DNA of 64,000 bases from Nocardia flavorosea (GTDB lineage Bacteria; Actinomycetota; Actinomycetes; Mycobacteriales; Mycobacteriaceae): contig NZ_JADLQL010000006.1 in assembly GCF_015477805.1 (NCBI RefSeq), positions 248,001 through 312,000 of the forward strand, read 5' to 3'. The position numbers and the translations under genes were made by a program. Positions 18,537 to 27,199 of this stretch are shown piece by piece. The notes beneath the pieces are model-generated. The model had not been told where the DNA came from and searched no databases. It saw nothing but the letters and a program-made list of their open reading frames with translations. Numbering within the stretch: the first letter of the stretch is position 1; each line of letters opens with the position of its first letter.

Positions 18537-19652
18537 ATGAGCAAGTCTGATCCGGGAAGCACCATGGGTGCCGGGGAGTTCCGGTCGCGGTTGCGTGCCT
18601 GGCTGGACGACAACGATCTCTCCCCCGGTCCCGAACCCGGTTTCGATGCGCAGGTCGCGCAACTGGGCCGGGTCCGGCGGGCACTGTTCGAGGCCGGGTG
18701 GATGCGGTACGGGTGGCCGGAGTCAGTGGGCGGGCTGGGCGGGCCGGCGCTGCTGCGGGCGGTACTCGGCGAGGAGGTCGCAAGCCGCGGTCTGGCCGAG
18801 CCGGGAATCTATTCCATGGTGGAGGTGCTGGCCCCCAGCATGATCGCCTACGCCCGCCCGGAACTGGCCGCGGAAATGGTGCCCCGGCTGCTGGATGGCA
18901 GCGAACAGTGGTGCCAGGGTTTTTCCGAGCCGAGTTCCGGATCGGATCTGGCCTCCCTGCGGACGCGCGCCGAACGACGCGGCGACCGATGGGTGATCAA
19001 CGGACAGAAGGTGTGGACCAGCCTCGCGCAGTTCGCTGCCCGCTGTGTGCTGCTCACCCGTACCGGTCCGGGGCACGATGGGATCACCGCGTTCTTCGTC
19101 GATATGGACACCCCCGGGATCACGGTCCGGCCGTTGCGCACCATGCACGGGGTCGACGAATTCGCCGAGGTCTATTTCGACGAGGTGGTGGTCGCCGAGG
19201 CACGGATGTTGGGTCGGCCCGGTGACGGCTGGCGGGTCGCGATGGATCTGCTGCCCTACGAACGGTCGACCTGTTTCTGGCATCGGATCGCGCACCTGTT
19301 CACCCGGCTCGATCGCCTCCTGGAACAGTCCTCGAGCGCCGACGATGCCGATCTCGGCGCCGCCTACCTGGCGTTGCACACCGTCCGGTGCCGGTCCCGA
19401 GCGACCCAGCGACGCCTGGCCGACGGTGCCGCGCTGGGCCCGGACACCTCGATCGACAAGGTGCTGCTGGCCTCCGCCGAACAGCAACTCTTCGATACCG
19501 CCCGCGATCTGCTGCCCGGCGAAATCGAACTCGCCGATACCGAATGGCGCCCGGAATTCCTGTATTCCCGCGCCGCGACCATCTACGGGGGCACCGCCGA
19601 GATCCAGCGCAATATCATCGCCCGCCGCCTGCTCGGCCTGGGAAAGGAGTGA
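18537..19652 (+). CDS. Acyl-CoA dehydrogenase, large partner of a two-subunit enzyme (371 aa)
   Basis: FadE-type protein with FSEPSSGSD, the FAD-contacting VWTSLAQ, and a C-terminal IYGGTAEIQRNIIARRLLGLG (Gly where YEGT has Glu). ATG at 18537 has GGGGGA six bases upstream and is itself the start of a fourth repeat unit. The ATG at 18519 is less well placed. The next gene is a second, divergent dehydrogenase-like chain. Such adjacent pairs form alpha2-beta2 heterotetramers in mycobacterial steroid side-chain degradation (FadE26-FadE27, FadE28-FadE29). Confidence 0.9.
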   Translation: MSKSDPGSTMGAGEFRSRLRAWLDDNDLSPGPEPGFDAQVAQLGRVRRALFEAGWMRYGWPESVGGLGGPALLRAVLGEEVASRGLAEPGIYSMVEVLAPSMIAYARPELAAEMVPRLLDGSEQWCQGFSEPSSGSDLASLRTRAERRGDRWVINGQKVWTSLAQFAARCVLLTRTGPGHDGITAFFVDMDTPGITVRPLRTMHGVDEFAEVYFDEVVVAEARMLGRPGDGWRVAMDLLPYERSTCFWHRIAHLFTRLDRLLEQSSSADDADLGAAYLALHTVRCRSRATQRRLADGAALGPDTSIDKVLLASAEQQLFDTARDLLPGEIELADTEWRPEFLYSRAATIYGGTAEIQRNIIARRLLGLGKE

Positions 19653-19655
19653 GCG

Positions 19656-20711
19656 GTGGACGCCGCCGAACAGACTCTGCTCACCGATTCGCTACGCAAG
19701 ACCATGGCAACGTCCACCGGCGCCGAACTCTGTTCCGCGCTGCACGACCTCGGTTGGCTCGACCTGCTCACCGATGACGATACCGTCGATATCGCCGTGC
19801 CCCTGGTGTTCCGTCTCCTCGGTGAGACCGGCGCCCACGCACCGCTGATCAACGATGTGGTCACCTATGCGGCGGGCCGGCCGTTCGGGGAACCGGTGCC
19901 ACTACCGTTCACCGGCGGTCGCTGGGTGCTCTGGCAGGACGGCCCCGAAGTCACCGACGGCTCAGCACCCGCTGTCGGCGTCGGCATCGGCAACCCGAAC
20001 AACGAAAGCGGCAGCGGCAGGAGCAGCGAAACCAGCAGCAGCGCCAACAACGAAACCAGCCGCAGCGGCGGCACCAGCAGCAGCACCAGCGGCAGCGGTG
20101 GCAACAGTGGCAGCGGCAACGGTGTGGGGCGGTATCGGGATGCCGACCGGGCCGCAGCGCTCGATCCCGAGCTTCCGCTGCGCGTGGTCGGTTCGCCGAG
20201 CGATTCCGCGGCAGCGGAAGCTGTTCCGCTCGCGCACGCACGACGCGCGCTGGGCTGGTGGCTGACCGGTTCCGCGCGTGCCGCACTCGGGCTGGCCCGT
20301 CGGCACGCACTCGAGCGGGTGCAGTTCGGCAAACCCGTGGCGGGATTCCAGGCGATCCGGCATCGGCTGGCCGAAAGCCTGGTCGCCATCGAGGGAGCCG
20401 AGGCCGCTCTCGCGGTGGGTCCCGCCGATGCACGGCATCCGGCCCACCCCGAGTCCGCCGTACCGCAGCACTACGACTGTCTCGCTGCCGCACTCGCCAA
20501 GGCCGCCGCAGGCCGCGCGGCACTGACGACTGCACGCCACTGCCAGCAAGTACTGGGCGGTATCGGTTTCACCGCCGAGCACGAATTCCATCGCCACTAT
20601 CGGCGGGTTCTGGTGCTGGACGGATTACTCGGCAGTTCCCGGGATCTCACCCGCGAGGCGGGTGCGACACTGCGCGAACTCGGGTACGCGCCCCGGCTAG
20701 CACAGTTGTAG
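19656..20711 (+). CDS. Divergent acyl-CoA dehydrogenase-like subunit with Ser/Gly/Asn-rich insert (351 aa)
   Basis: GTG start three bases after the previous stop. Residues 1-110 match the N-terminal helical part and about 170-351 the C-terminal helical domain (RVQFGKPVAGFQAIRHRLAE, QVLGGIGFTAEHEFHRHYRR). The middle beta-domain is almost absent. Residues about 111-157 are low complexity, mostly Ser, Gly, Asn and Thr, encoded by AGC/GGC/AAC-type repeats at 19986-20127. It is likely the non-catalytic or half-site partner of the gene upstream. Tract length may vary between strains. Confidence 0.82.
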   Translation: MDAAEQTLLTDSLRKTMATSTGAELCSALHDLGWLDLLTDDDTVDIAVPLVFRLLGETGAHAPLINDVVTYAAGRPFGEPVPLPFTGGRWVLWQDGPEVTDGSAPAVGVGIGNPNNESGSGRSSETSSSANNETSRSGGTSSSTSGSGGNSGSGNGVGRYRDADRAAALDPELPLRVVGSPSDSAAAEAVPLAHARRALGWWLTGSARAALGLARRHALERVQFGKPVAGFQAIRHRLAESLVAIEGAEAALAVGPADARHPAHPESAVPQHYDCLAAALAKAAAGRAALTTARHCQQVLGGIGFTAEHEFHRHYRRVLVLDGLLGSSRDLTREAGATLRELGYAPRLAQL

Positions 20712-21161
20712 GTCCGATCACTGCAGAACGCTTTCCTGTCCCGCATACGCAGCTCGGGACGGACCCACCGATCCGGCAGCTCTGGGTGCGTACCGCCGAA
20801 GGTCGTTTCGCCGGGCTCGGGCGCCGACTGGGTACACCGTGCGGCAGACGATCGGCCAGAGCGGCCCTGGCGCTCCCGTGATCGGTCGACGTGATCGGCG
20901 CGAACTGGGCGGATGCACCACTATCGAAGCGGCCGCCGACACCATGTGCGACGGTGGCCCGTCGTGCTCGTCGCCTCACTCGGCCGACCGCCCGTGGCGA
21001 TCGGCCGCTCTACGAAACACCGCCGCGGCGGCGGATCGACACGGCCGGGCTTGCGGCTCCCGGCCGGTGCGGCAGCCCCGCCATCCTTTGCGGCGAACTG
21101 AGTATCCCGCGCCGCGGCCCGGGACACGCCGAGCGAAGAAGTACCGGCATCGGGGATCGTT
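20712..21161. other. 450-bp stretch without a supported gene
   Basis: Open frames exist on both strands because of high GC, but none has a ribosome binding site with recognisable protein. No clear hairpin, repeat or operator was seen. It separates the plus-strand catabolic operon from the convergent lipoprotein gene and may hold only the operon's 3' end. Confidence 0.5.
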
Positions 21162-21713
21162 CTATGCGCAGGCTTGCGACATACCTCCGGAGATCGCCAC
21201 CAAACCGCACATGGTGGTTGCGGAGATCTTCCAGCCGTTCGATTCCCGCACCGCGTGCCCGACCTGGTTGTGCACCACCGGATTGCCGGAGATGTTCAAG
21301 GTGAAACGCAATTCGGCGTGCGCCGGGTCGAGGACGATCACATCGGCGATCTCGACCGTGGTGAGCGCGGTGCGAATATGGCTGGCCATCCCGGAGATCT
21401 CGGTTTCGAAATCCGTCCCGCGTTCCACCAGCGCCATCCGGTCTTCGGTGGAGGTCGCGGGGGCGAAGAATGCTTGGTAGACACCGGTTATCGCCGCGGC
21501 AGCGGCAGCGGGCGAGTCCGATGTGACCGCCCCCGGCTGCGGAGCGGCCGCCCCGGGGTTTCCCGCGGCGACTTCGGTGGCGGGCGCCTCGGTCGTGGGT
21601 AGTACATAGCAGTTGTCGGGCCCGAAGAAGTTGCCGCAGCCCGTGACCGCGCTCAACGCGAGCGCGACTCCACAGGCAGCGGCAGTTCGCGCTACCCGGT
21701 GTCGTCGTGACAT
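21162..21713 (-). CDS. MTB12-like secreted lipoprotein (183 aa)
   Basis: N-terminal signal with basic start, hydrophobic core and lipobox ending at Cys26 (SAVTGC). A Pro/Ala-rich linker follows (about residues 40-70). The C-terminal domain (AAITGVYQAFFAPATSTEDRMALVERG to the end) resembles the C-terminal domain of low-molecular-weight antigen MTB12 (CFP-2) of mycobacteria, an NTF2-like fold found in surface lipoproteins. Function is unknown. A decayed paralogue lies directly upstream at 22001-22420. It faces the plus-strand operon. Confidence 0.8.
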   Translation of the reverse strand: MSRRHRVARTAAACGVALALSAVTGCGNFFGPDNCYVLPTTEAPATEVAAGNPGAAAPQPGAVTSDSPAAAAAAITGVYQAFFAPATSTEDRMALVERGTDFETEISGMASHIRTALTTVEIADVIVLDPAHAELRFTLNISGNPVVHNQVGHAVRESNGWKISATTMCGLVAISGGMSQACA

Positions 21714-22000
21714 CGGTTCGTCTTTCTGAAGAGTGATGATCGGCTTCAGCGGAAACCACGTTCCACGGACGCCGCGGGGAGCTTAGCCCGGCATCACCTC
21801 GGCTACAGCGGATTTCACCGAATTTGCCGGAGGGCGCTTCGGTTTAACAGTCCGGCCGGTCGGCGGGCGGATGCCACCCGCCGGAAAGCCCTCGTGCCGG
21901 GTCGCTCCAGAAACGGCGGAGACGTCGTATCGATACTGCGCAACCGATACGACGCACTCCCCTTCCGCACCGGGCGCTCCCCAGCGCCTGCTGCGCAGGG

Positions 22001-22420
22001 TCAGCCGCAGGCGGGAACCACCTCGCCCGTACCCTGCACCGCGAGCAGCGCGCAGAAGGTCATCGCGGCGACCTTCCAGGTATCACCCTCTCCGATCGCC
22101 TGCCCCGACTGGTCCGGCAGCACCGGTTTGTCGGCCAGCAGCAGGGTATAGGTCACATCGGCGGTCGCATCGTCAACGATCTCCACTGCGGAAACGGTGA
22201 CACTCGTCCCGGTCGCACGCGGGTCGGCCGCCATCCCCTCGAGCATCGGCCGGAATTCGCCCCCTTTTCTCGACCAGGCCGGCCCGGGCCGCGGGCGCGG
22301 CTTTTACCGTCGAAGAATGTGACGAACGCGTCGGTGATCGCTTTCTCGGTCGCCGGCGAGGCCGCGGCGGGGGCGGTCGAACCGGTGGCGGCGGGAGACG
22401 AAAGAATCCCCGGCCGCCGT
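22001..22420 (-). pseudogene. Decayed MTB12-like lipoprotein paralogue
   Basis: The last 81 codons (22001-22246, ending VVPACG) match the C-terminal half of the neighbouring lipoprotein. Upstream, the homologous sequence continues but changes frame at least three times: SPATEKAITDAFVTFFDGK in one frame, then AARAGLVEK in a second, then GGEFRPMLEGM in the third. The shifts coincide with homopolymers (AAAA opposite 22302-22305, AAAAGGGGG opposite 22260-22268, TTT opposite 22401-22403). There is no room for a signal peptide before the hydratase gene at 22492. Sequencing error could explain the indels but not the missing N-terminus. Confidence 0.65.
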
Positions 22421-22491
22421 TTCCGCCTCGGCGTCGTTTCTTCGATACGGGGGATCGGCGCCGCGGCGAACGGTAACGATCCCCCGTTGCA

Positions 22492-23280
22492 CTACTGCAT
22501 ATTCGTCTTCATCTGCTCCAGATCCACCAGAATCGGATAGCCGCTCACACTGAGTGCGTTTCCGTGCCCGGTGGAATGGATATCGAATACCGATTGGATC
22601 GCGGCGTAGAAACCCTGCACGTCCATGGTCTGGTTCACCGCACGCTTGGCCTGGCGCAACCCGAACGGCGGCATCGTCGCGATCCGGCCCGCCAGTTCCG
22701 CGGTCTTGGCCGGCAACTCTGCGAGCGGTACCACCATATTCACCATCCCGGCCTGCTCGGCCTCCTGCGCGGTGACCGGCCGGCCGGTGAACAGGATCTC
22801 CTTGGCCTTACGGTGCCCGAGTTCCCACGTATGACCGTGGTATTCGACCCCGCCGATACCCATCATCGCCACCGGATCGGAGAACAGTGCGTTGTCCGCG
22901 GCGACGATCAGATCACACGGCCAGCACAGCATGAGCCCGCCGGCGATACAGCGGCCCTGCACGGCCGCGATCGAGGGTTTGGGCACATTACGCCAGCGCA
23001 GTGTGTATTCCAGATACCGACGGCTCTCGGTGCGATAGATCCAGTCGAGCGTGATCTTTTCCGGTTTGGGCCAGCTGTCGTCCTCGAGATCGTGCCCTGC
23101 CGAGAAGTGTCTTCCGGCCGCATTCAAGACGATCACCACGGCATCGTCGTCGTCGGCCGCGCGAGTCCACGCGGCATCCAGTTCGTCGAGTAATGCGGAA
23201 TTCTGCGCATTGGCCGCCTCGGGCCGGTTCAGCGTTATCGTCGCGACCTTGTCGGCGACGGAATAGTCGATATAGGACAA
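22492..23280 (-). CDS. Enoyl-CoA hydratase/isomerase family protein (262 aa, TTG start)
   Basis: Crotonase fold with VLNAAGRHFSAGHDL (oxyanion hole, about residues 55-69) and VQGRCIAGGLMLCWPCDLIVA. The pocket segment DPVAMMGIGGVEYHGHTWELG differs from classical hydratases and matches an EchA subgroup common in mycobacteria. TTG at 23280 has AGGAG seven bases upstream. An upstream frame extension lacks any start signal. It follows the dehydrogenase gene at 23419 by 138 bp, with a hairpin in between, and is probably in the same transcript. Confidence 0.87.
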   Translation of the reverse strand: MSYIDYSVADKVATITLNRPEAANAQNSALLDELDAAWTRAADDDDAVVIVLNAAGRHFSAGHDLEDDSWPKPEKITLDWIYRTESRRYLEYTLRWRNVPKPSIAAVQGRCIAGGLMLCWPCDLIVAADNALFSDPVAMMGIGGVEYHGHTWELGHRKAKEILFTGRPVTAQEAEQAGMVNMVVPLAELPAKTAELAGRIATMPPFGLRQAKRAVNQTMDVQGFYAAIQSVFDIHSTGHGNALSVSGYPILVDLEQMKTNMQ

Positions 23281-23304
23281 GACAATACTCCTCGGTTCCG
23301 GGAG

Positions 23305-23324
23305 GCACCGGACTCGCCCGGTGC
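23305..23324. terminator. Hairpin in the gap between dehydrogenase and hydratase genes
   Basis: GCACCGG and CCGGTGC form a 7-bp stem with a 6-base loop, 25 bases before the hydratase start. It could attenuate or process the transcript from the 24417 promoter. No T-run follows. Confidence 0.3.
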
Positions 23325-23418
23325 ACGTATTTCGTTTCTGCGCCACCCGGCTGTCTACGTTCCCCCGCCGGGCGACCTGCGGCCGGCACACCAGCGCCCG
23401 ATCGCACGGTGTCGCCGG

Positions 23419-24417
23419 TCAGCGGTGGGCGGCGAGATATTCATGGGCCACCACCGCCCGATGTATGGCCGCGCCGCCGAACAGCAATTCGCCGGCCTTG
23501 GCCCGTTTGATCGCGAACTGCAGATCGTTCTCCCAGGTGAACCCCATGGCGCCGAACAGCTGCACACCGTGCCGGAAAACCACCGACTGGCACTCTCCGG
23601 CCGACGCCTTGGCCATCGCGGCCGCGAGTTTGCGGCGCGGATCGTTGTGCGCCAGGCACAAAGCCGCGAAGTAGCCGAGGGCACGGGCCCGTTCGATGGC
23701 CAGGTGCATATCGGCGGCCTTGTGCTGCACCGCCTGGAACGCCCCGATCGCGGTATCGAACTGCCGGCGCGTTCGCACATGGTCGAGCACCAGGTCGAGG
23801 ACGCGCCGGCAGGCGCCCACCGTCGTCAGCGCGAGACCGGTCAGCGCCAGCTGCCGGGCGCGTTCGGGATCGGCGCCGGTGCGTTCGGCGTCGGTGACCC
23901 GGACGTCGTCGAAGGTGACCTCCGCGATGTGCAACACCGGATCGAAGACCTCGACGCGCCGGGCGCCGACCGCCTGCGCGGGAACGACGAACACACCGGC
24001 CGTGGTGACGACCGCGAGCCGGTCACCGCGGTCGCCGTCCAGGACCTGACCGGCAGTACCGCGCAGCAGCCAGCCTGCACCGTCACGAACCGCGGTGACA
24101 CCGTCGAAGACCCCGGCACCGGGCCCGTCCGCGATTCCGGACGGGCCCGCCAGCGGCGCGAATTGGGTCATCGTGGCCAGGTAGGGCGTCGGATCGGTGG
24201 CCCGGCCCAGCCCTTCGAGCACGATGCCGAGTTCCACGGCCGCTTCCGGCTCCACGAGTTCGGTCCAGCCGAGTTCGACATAGGTTTTCCACAACCGGCC
24301 GGTATCCGCCCCCGCGTCCACAATCTCCCTGATCACCGAGGCGGGGCATTCTTTGGCGGTGACCTCCCGGACCGTATCGCGCAGCAGCCGCTGGTCGGCA
24401 TCGAACTCGAAGAGCAT
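23419..24417 (-). CDS. Acyl-CoA dehydrogenase-family protein, small-subunit type (332 aa)
   Basis: The N-terminal helical domain (FEFDADQRLLRDTVREVTAK) and C-terminal helices (VRTRRQFDTAIGAFQAVQHKAADMHLAIE, GAMGFTWENDLQFAIKRAKAG) are clear. The middle domain is shortened and the C-terminus (FGGAAIHRAVVAHEYL) lacks YEGT. This is typical of the partner chains in heteromeric acyl-CoA dehydrogenases. No large partner is adjacent here, so it may pair with another FadE of the locus. ATG has AGGAGG eight bases upstream. The operator palindrome at 24458-24472 lies 40 bases before it. Confidence 0.87.
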   Translation of the reverse strand: MLFEFDADQRLLRDTVREVTAKECPASVIREIVDAGADTGRLWKTYVELGWTELVEPEAAVELGIVLEGLGRATDPTPYLATMTQFAPLAGPSGIADGPGAGVFDGVTAVRDGAGWLLRGTAGQVLDGDRGDRLAVVTTAGVFVVPAQAVGARRVEVFDPVLHIAEVTFDDVRVTDAERTGADPERARQLALTGLALTTVGACRRVLDLVLDHVRTRRQFDTAIGAFQAVQHKAADMHLAIERARALGYFAALCLAHNDPRRKLAAAMAKASAGECQSVVFRHGVQLFGAMGFTWENDLQFAIKRAKAGELLFGGAAIHRAVVAHEYLAAHR

Positions 24418-24457
24418 CCGGGCTGCCTCCTGTTGGGCGGGGTTGCGTTACATTCAG

Positions 24458-24472
24458 GAGAATAGCATTCTC
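24458..24472. promoter_or_regulatory. Operator GAGAAT-AGC-ATTCTC (site 2)
   Basis: Perfect palindrome between the divergent dehydrogenase gene (start 24417) and the TetR gene (start about 24603). The position allows it to control both and gives autoregulation of the TetR protein. Confidence 0.82.
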
Positions 24473-24602
24473 TTGTGATGAAATTAATAGTCTCCAATAT
24501 AGCGCGAACACCGGACGTGCCTGCCCGGACATGGGACGTTCTCCGGTACAGTGCACCCATGTTCTCCTCATATGGGATCGACGGGATCGGACGGGCCGCC
24601 CG

Positions 24603-25259
24603 GTGACCAGCCCCAGCGAAGAACCGGCCTGGAAACAGCGTGCGGTCGAGCGGTCGATCCGCACCGCGAAGCTGCGGGCCGAACAGCGCGTGCAGCGGTT
24701 TCTCGATGCCGCCCAGGCGATCATCACCGAAAAGGGCACTACCGATTTCACGGTCCAGGAGGTCGTGGATCGGTCGAAACAGTCCCTGCGCAGCTTCTAC
24801 CTGCAGTTCGACGGGAAGCACGAACTCCTGCTGGCACTGTTCGAGGATGCCCTGAGCCGTACCGCGGACCAGATCCGCGCGGCCGCCGCGGGTAAGGACA
24901 ACACCCTGGAGCGGCTACAGCTCGCCGTCGAACTCCTCTACGAACTGTGCCGTCCGGATCCGACCGCCCAGCGGCCGCTGTTCACCGATTTCGCCCCCCA
25001 GCTGCTGGTCAGCCATCCGGCTCAGGTGAAGGTCGCACACACACCACTACTGGCCCTGTTCACCGAACTCATGGTCGACGCCGACAAGGACGGCCTGCTG
25101 CGCGAAGAGGTCAATCCGCGCCGGATGGCGGCCATGGTGATGCAGACCGTGATGTTCACGGCACAGTCCAACGGCGGAATCGACGATGAGACCGCCTATC
25201 CCATTTCGGCCGAGGAGATCTGGGAGTTCTGCGCCAAGGGGTTCGCTCGCGGAAACTAG
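24603..25259 (+). CDS. TetR-family regulator, likely master repressor of the locus (218 aa)
   Basis: The N-terminal helix-turn-helix is clear (FTVQEVVDRSKQSLRSFYLQFDGKHELLLALF, about residues 43-74). The remaining helices form the ligand domain. GTG at 24603 starts a normal-length TetR protein. An in-frame ATG at 24531 would add 24 unlikely residues and lie in the promoter, so the start is not certain. A perfect operator copy lies upstream (24458) and a degenerate one directly after its stop (25262). A CoA thioester of the substrate is a reasonable inducer by analogy with KstR-type TetR proteins; that is inference. Confidence 0.88.
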   Translation: MTSPSEEPAWKQRAVERSIRTAKLRAEQRVQRFLDAAQAIITEKGTTDFTVQEVVDRSKQSLRSFYLQFDGKHELLLALFEDALSRTADQIRAAAAGKDNTLERLQLAVELLYELCRPDPTAQRPLFTDFAPQLLVSHPAQVKVAHTPLLALFTELMVDADKDGLLREEVNPRRMAAMVMQTVMFTAQSNGGIDDETAYPISAEEIWEFCAKGFARGN

Positions 25260-25261
25260 GC

Positions 25262-25276
25262 GAGAATAGCGTTCTT
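25262..25276. promoter_or_regulatory. Degenerate operator GAGAAT-AGC-GTTCTT (site 3)
   Basis: The left arm and spacer match the consensus and the right arm has two changes. It begins two bases after the TetR stop codon and ends 31 bases before the thioesterase ATG. TAAAAT (25276-25281) directly after it could be a -10 element. Confidence 0.6.
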
Positions 25277-25307
25277 AAAATCAGAGATGCGGGTTTACAC
25301 TCGCTGT

Positions 25308-26156
25308 ATGCCCGATCTCTGGACCGACCTTCTCGCCTGCATGGACCTGCGCCTACACCCCACCGCCCCGCAGACCGACGCCGAGGCACCCGAGCCGGAC
25401 CCGCAGGCCACCCTCTCGGTATTCGAGGGCCCGAATCAGCAGCTGGAATACCATCGGCTCTTCGGCGGCCAGCTGCTGGCCCAGTTCCTGCGTGCCGCGG
25501 TTTTCGCCTGCCCGGACAAAACCGTGAAATCCGTCCACGTCATCTTCGCCCGCGAGGGAAAGAGCGACGCCCCGGTCTACTACGTGGTGCAGCCGCAGCA
25601 TCGCGGACGCTCCTTCGCCACCCTCACCGTCGTGGCTCGACAGAAGGGCGATGTGATCGCCACCGCACTGTTGTCGATGACAGCGTTCGAGGAGGGGCGG
25701 GCGAACCAGGAAATCGGTGCGGTACCACCGGTTCCGGGGCCGGCGCACACCGTCGATATCGGCCTGATCCCCTGGGAGACCCGGTCGCTCACCGACCTCG
25801 GCGACAAGGCCGCCGGCCCGGCCGAGTACGACCTGTGGATGCGCACGCCCGAGGTCGGCGCCGAACTCGCTCCGGGTCTGGTGTCGTATGCCACCGATCT
25901 CAATGTCATCGGCACCGTTCTACGCCCGCTCGAAGGGTTCGACCACAGCGGCAACGGCACCGAATTCACCTCCGCCACCACCTCGCACACGCTGTGGTTC
26001 CACCGCCCGTTCCGCAGCGACGACTGGTTGCTGCTACGACATGCCGGCCTGGTCATGGCGCACGGCCGCGCCTACGGCCGTGGTGACGTGCTCACCGCGG
26101 ACGGCACCCTGGTGGCCTCCTTCGCACAGGAAGCCCTGCTGCGTTTCCGGCCCTGA
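25308..26156 (+). CDS. Acyl-CoA thioesterase, TesB-like double hotdog (282 aa)
   Basis: Two hotdog domains are visible. The first contains LFGGQLLAQFLRAAVFACPDKTVKSVHVIFAREG and VVARQKGDVIATALLSM, and the second contains TSHTLWFHRPFRSDDWLLLRHAGLVMAHGRAYGRG with the C-terminal VASFAQEALLRFRP typical of TesB. It hydrolyses an acyl-CoA to acid and CoA, perhaps to relieve CoA trapping in the pathway. MPDLWTD at 25308 is preferred over an upstream ATG at 25287 that has no binding site. It sits behind the degenerate operator. Confidence 0.88.
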   Translation: MPDLWTDLLACMDLRLHPTAPQTDAEAPEPDPQATLSVFEGPNQQLEYHRLFGGQLLAQFLRAAVFACPDKTVKSVHVIFAREGKSDAPVYYVVQPQHRGRSFATLTVVARQKGDVIATALLSMTAFEEGRANQEIGAVPPVPGPAHTVDIGLIPWETRSLTDLGDKAAGPAEYDLWMRTPEVGAELAPGLVSYATDLNVIGTVLRPLEGFDHSGNGTEFTSATTSHTLWFHRPFRSDDWLLLRHAGLVMAHGRAYGRGDVLTADGTLVASFAQEALLRFRP

Positions 26157-26309
26157 ATCCGCCGACGCCCGCCTCCACGGCTTCGGCCACTATCACTGAA
26201 CCCACGCCGAGACCGGCGGCCACTGGTTATCCACACCGATGCAGTCCGGGATTTTTTCCACTCGGTTCGATGTTGATCGAACCGAGCAACACATGCGAGA
26301 GGATTCCGG

Positions 26310-27080
26310 ATGCACACCGAGACACCTCGATTCGAGGGCAAAGTCGCCTTGGTCACCGGCGGTAGCAGCGGGATCGGCGCGGCCACCGCGCGCCGGCTGC
26401 TCGACGAGGGCGCACAGGTGGTGATCACCGGCCGCGATGGCGACCGGCTCGATGCCGCGGTGCGGGAATTCGATTCCGGCGACCGCGTACTCGCGATCCC
26501 CGGCGATGTCGCCCATATCGCGGACCTCGATTCGCTGGTGGCCCGGATTCGCCACCGCCACAACCGTATCGATGTACTGTTCGCCAACGCCGGGACCGCC
26601 GCCTTCGTGCCCACCGCGGAGATCACCGAGGACGACTTCGATCGCGTGGTCGCCATCAACTTCAAAGGAGTGTTCTTCACCGTTCAGAAGGCGCTTCCTT
26701 TGATGCCGGAGAACAGCGCCATCGTGGTGACCTCGTCATGGGCGGTCCATCGCGGTGTACCGGCTGCGGCCCTGTACTCGGCGACGAAGGCCGCGACCGG
26801 TAATCTCGCACGCTCGCTCGCGGCCGAACTGGCTCCGCGCCGGATCCGGGTCAATGCCATCAGCCCGGGGTATATCGAAACTCCGTCCTATCTCGCCGAC
26901 GTCTCCGCGGCGGCACAGGCCGCGGCGGTGTCGACGGTCGCGGCGGGCCGGCTCGGCACCTCGGCGGATATCGCCGCCACTGTCGCCTTCCTCGCTTCCG
27001 ACCAGGCGTCGTACGTCAACGGACAGGACATCGTGGTCGACGGCGGGCTGATCGCCGCCGTGCCCGGCACGATGGTCTGA
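26310..27080 (+). CDS. Short-chain dehydrogenase/reductase (256 aa)
   Basis: Classical SDR with TGGSSGIGAA (residues about 15-24), a basic residue after beta-2 (ITGRDGDR) that suggests NADP(H), NAG, Ser in VVTSSWAV, YSATKAA, and a VDGG C-terminal segment. The ATG has AGAGGA about 9 bases upstream. It lies 153 bp after the thioesterase gene and may be on its own promoter. Its substrate is unknown. It faces the convergent meaB gene. Confidence 0.88.
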   Translation: MHTETPRFEGKVALVTGGSSGIGAATARRLLDEGAQVVITGRDGDRLDAAVREFDSGDRVLAIPGDVAHIADLDSLVARIRHRHNRIDVLFANAGTAAFVPTAEITEDDFDRVVAINFKGVFFTVQKALPLMPENSAIVVTSSWAVHRGVPAAALYSATKAATGNLARSLAAELAPRRIRVNAISPGYIETPSYLADVSAAAQAAAVSTVAAGRLGTSADIAATVAFLASDQASYVNGQDIVVDGGLIAAVPGTMV

Positions 27081-27199
27081 TCGCACTCCAGCCGGGGCAC
27101 TGGGCACCGTGTTCGGTTCCGGCGCCACGAGCCCGGACGCTGTCTTCCGGATGAGCTGGTAGCCGGACAGTGCACCCGACGCGACGGATATCGCGGTGT

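Noticed and set aside
19986..20127. Low-complexity Ser/Gly tract considered as a frameshift artefact
   Set aside because: The reading frame continues with good acyl-CoA dehydrogenase homology on both sides, so the tract is in frame.
20839..21480. 213-codon plus-strand frame overlapping the MTB12-like lipoprotein
   Set aside because: It is antisense to a gene with a clear signal peptide and lipobox; the residues are Arg/Pro/Ala-rich as expected of a shadow frame.
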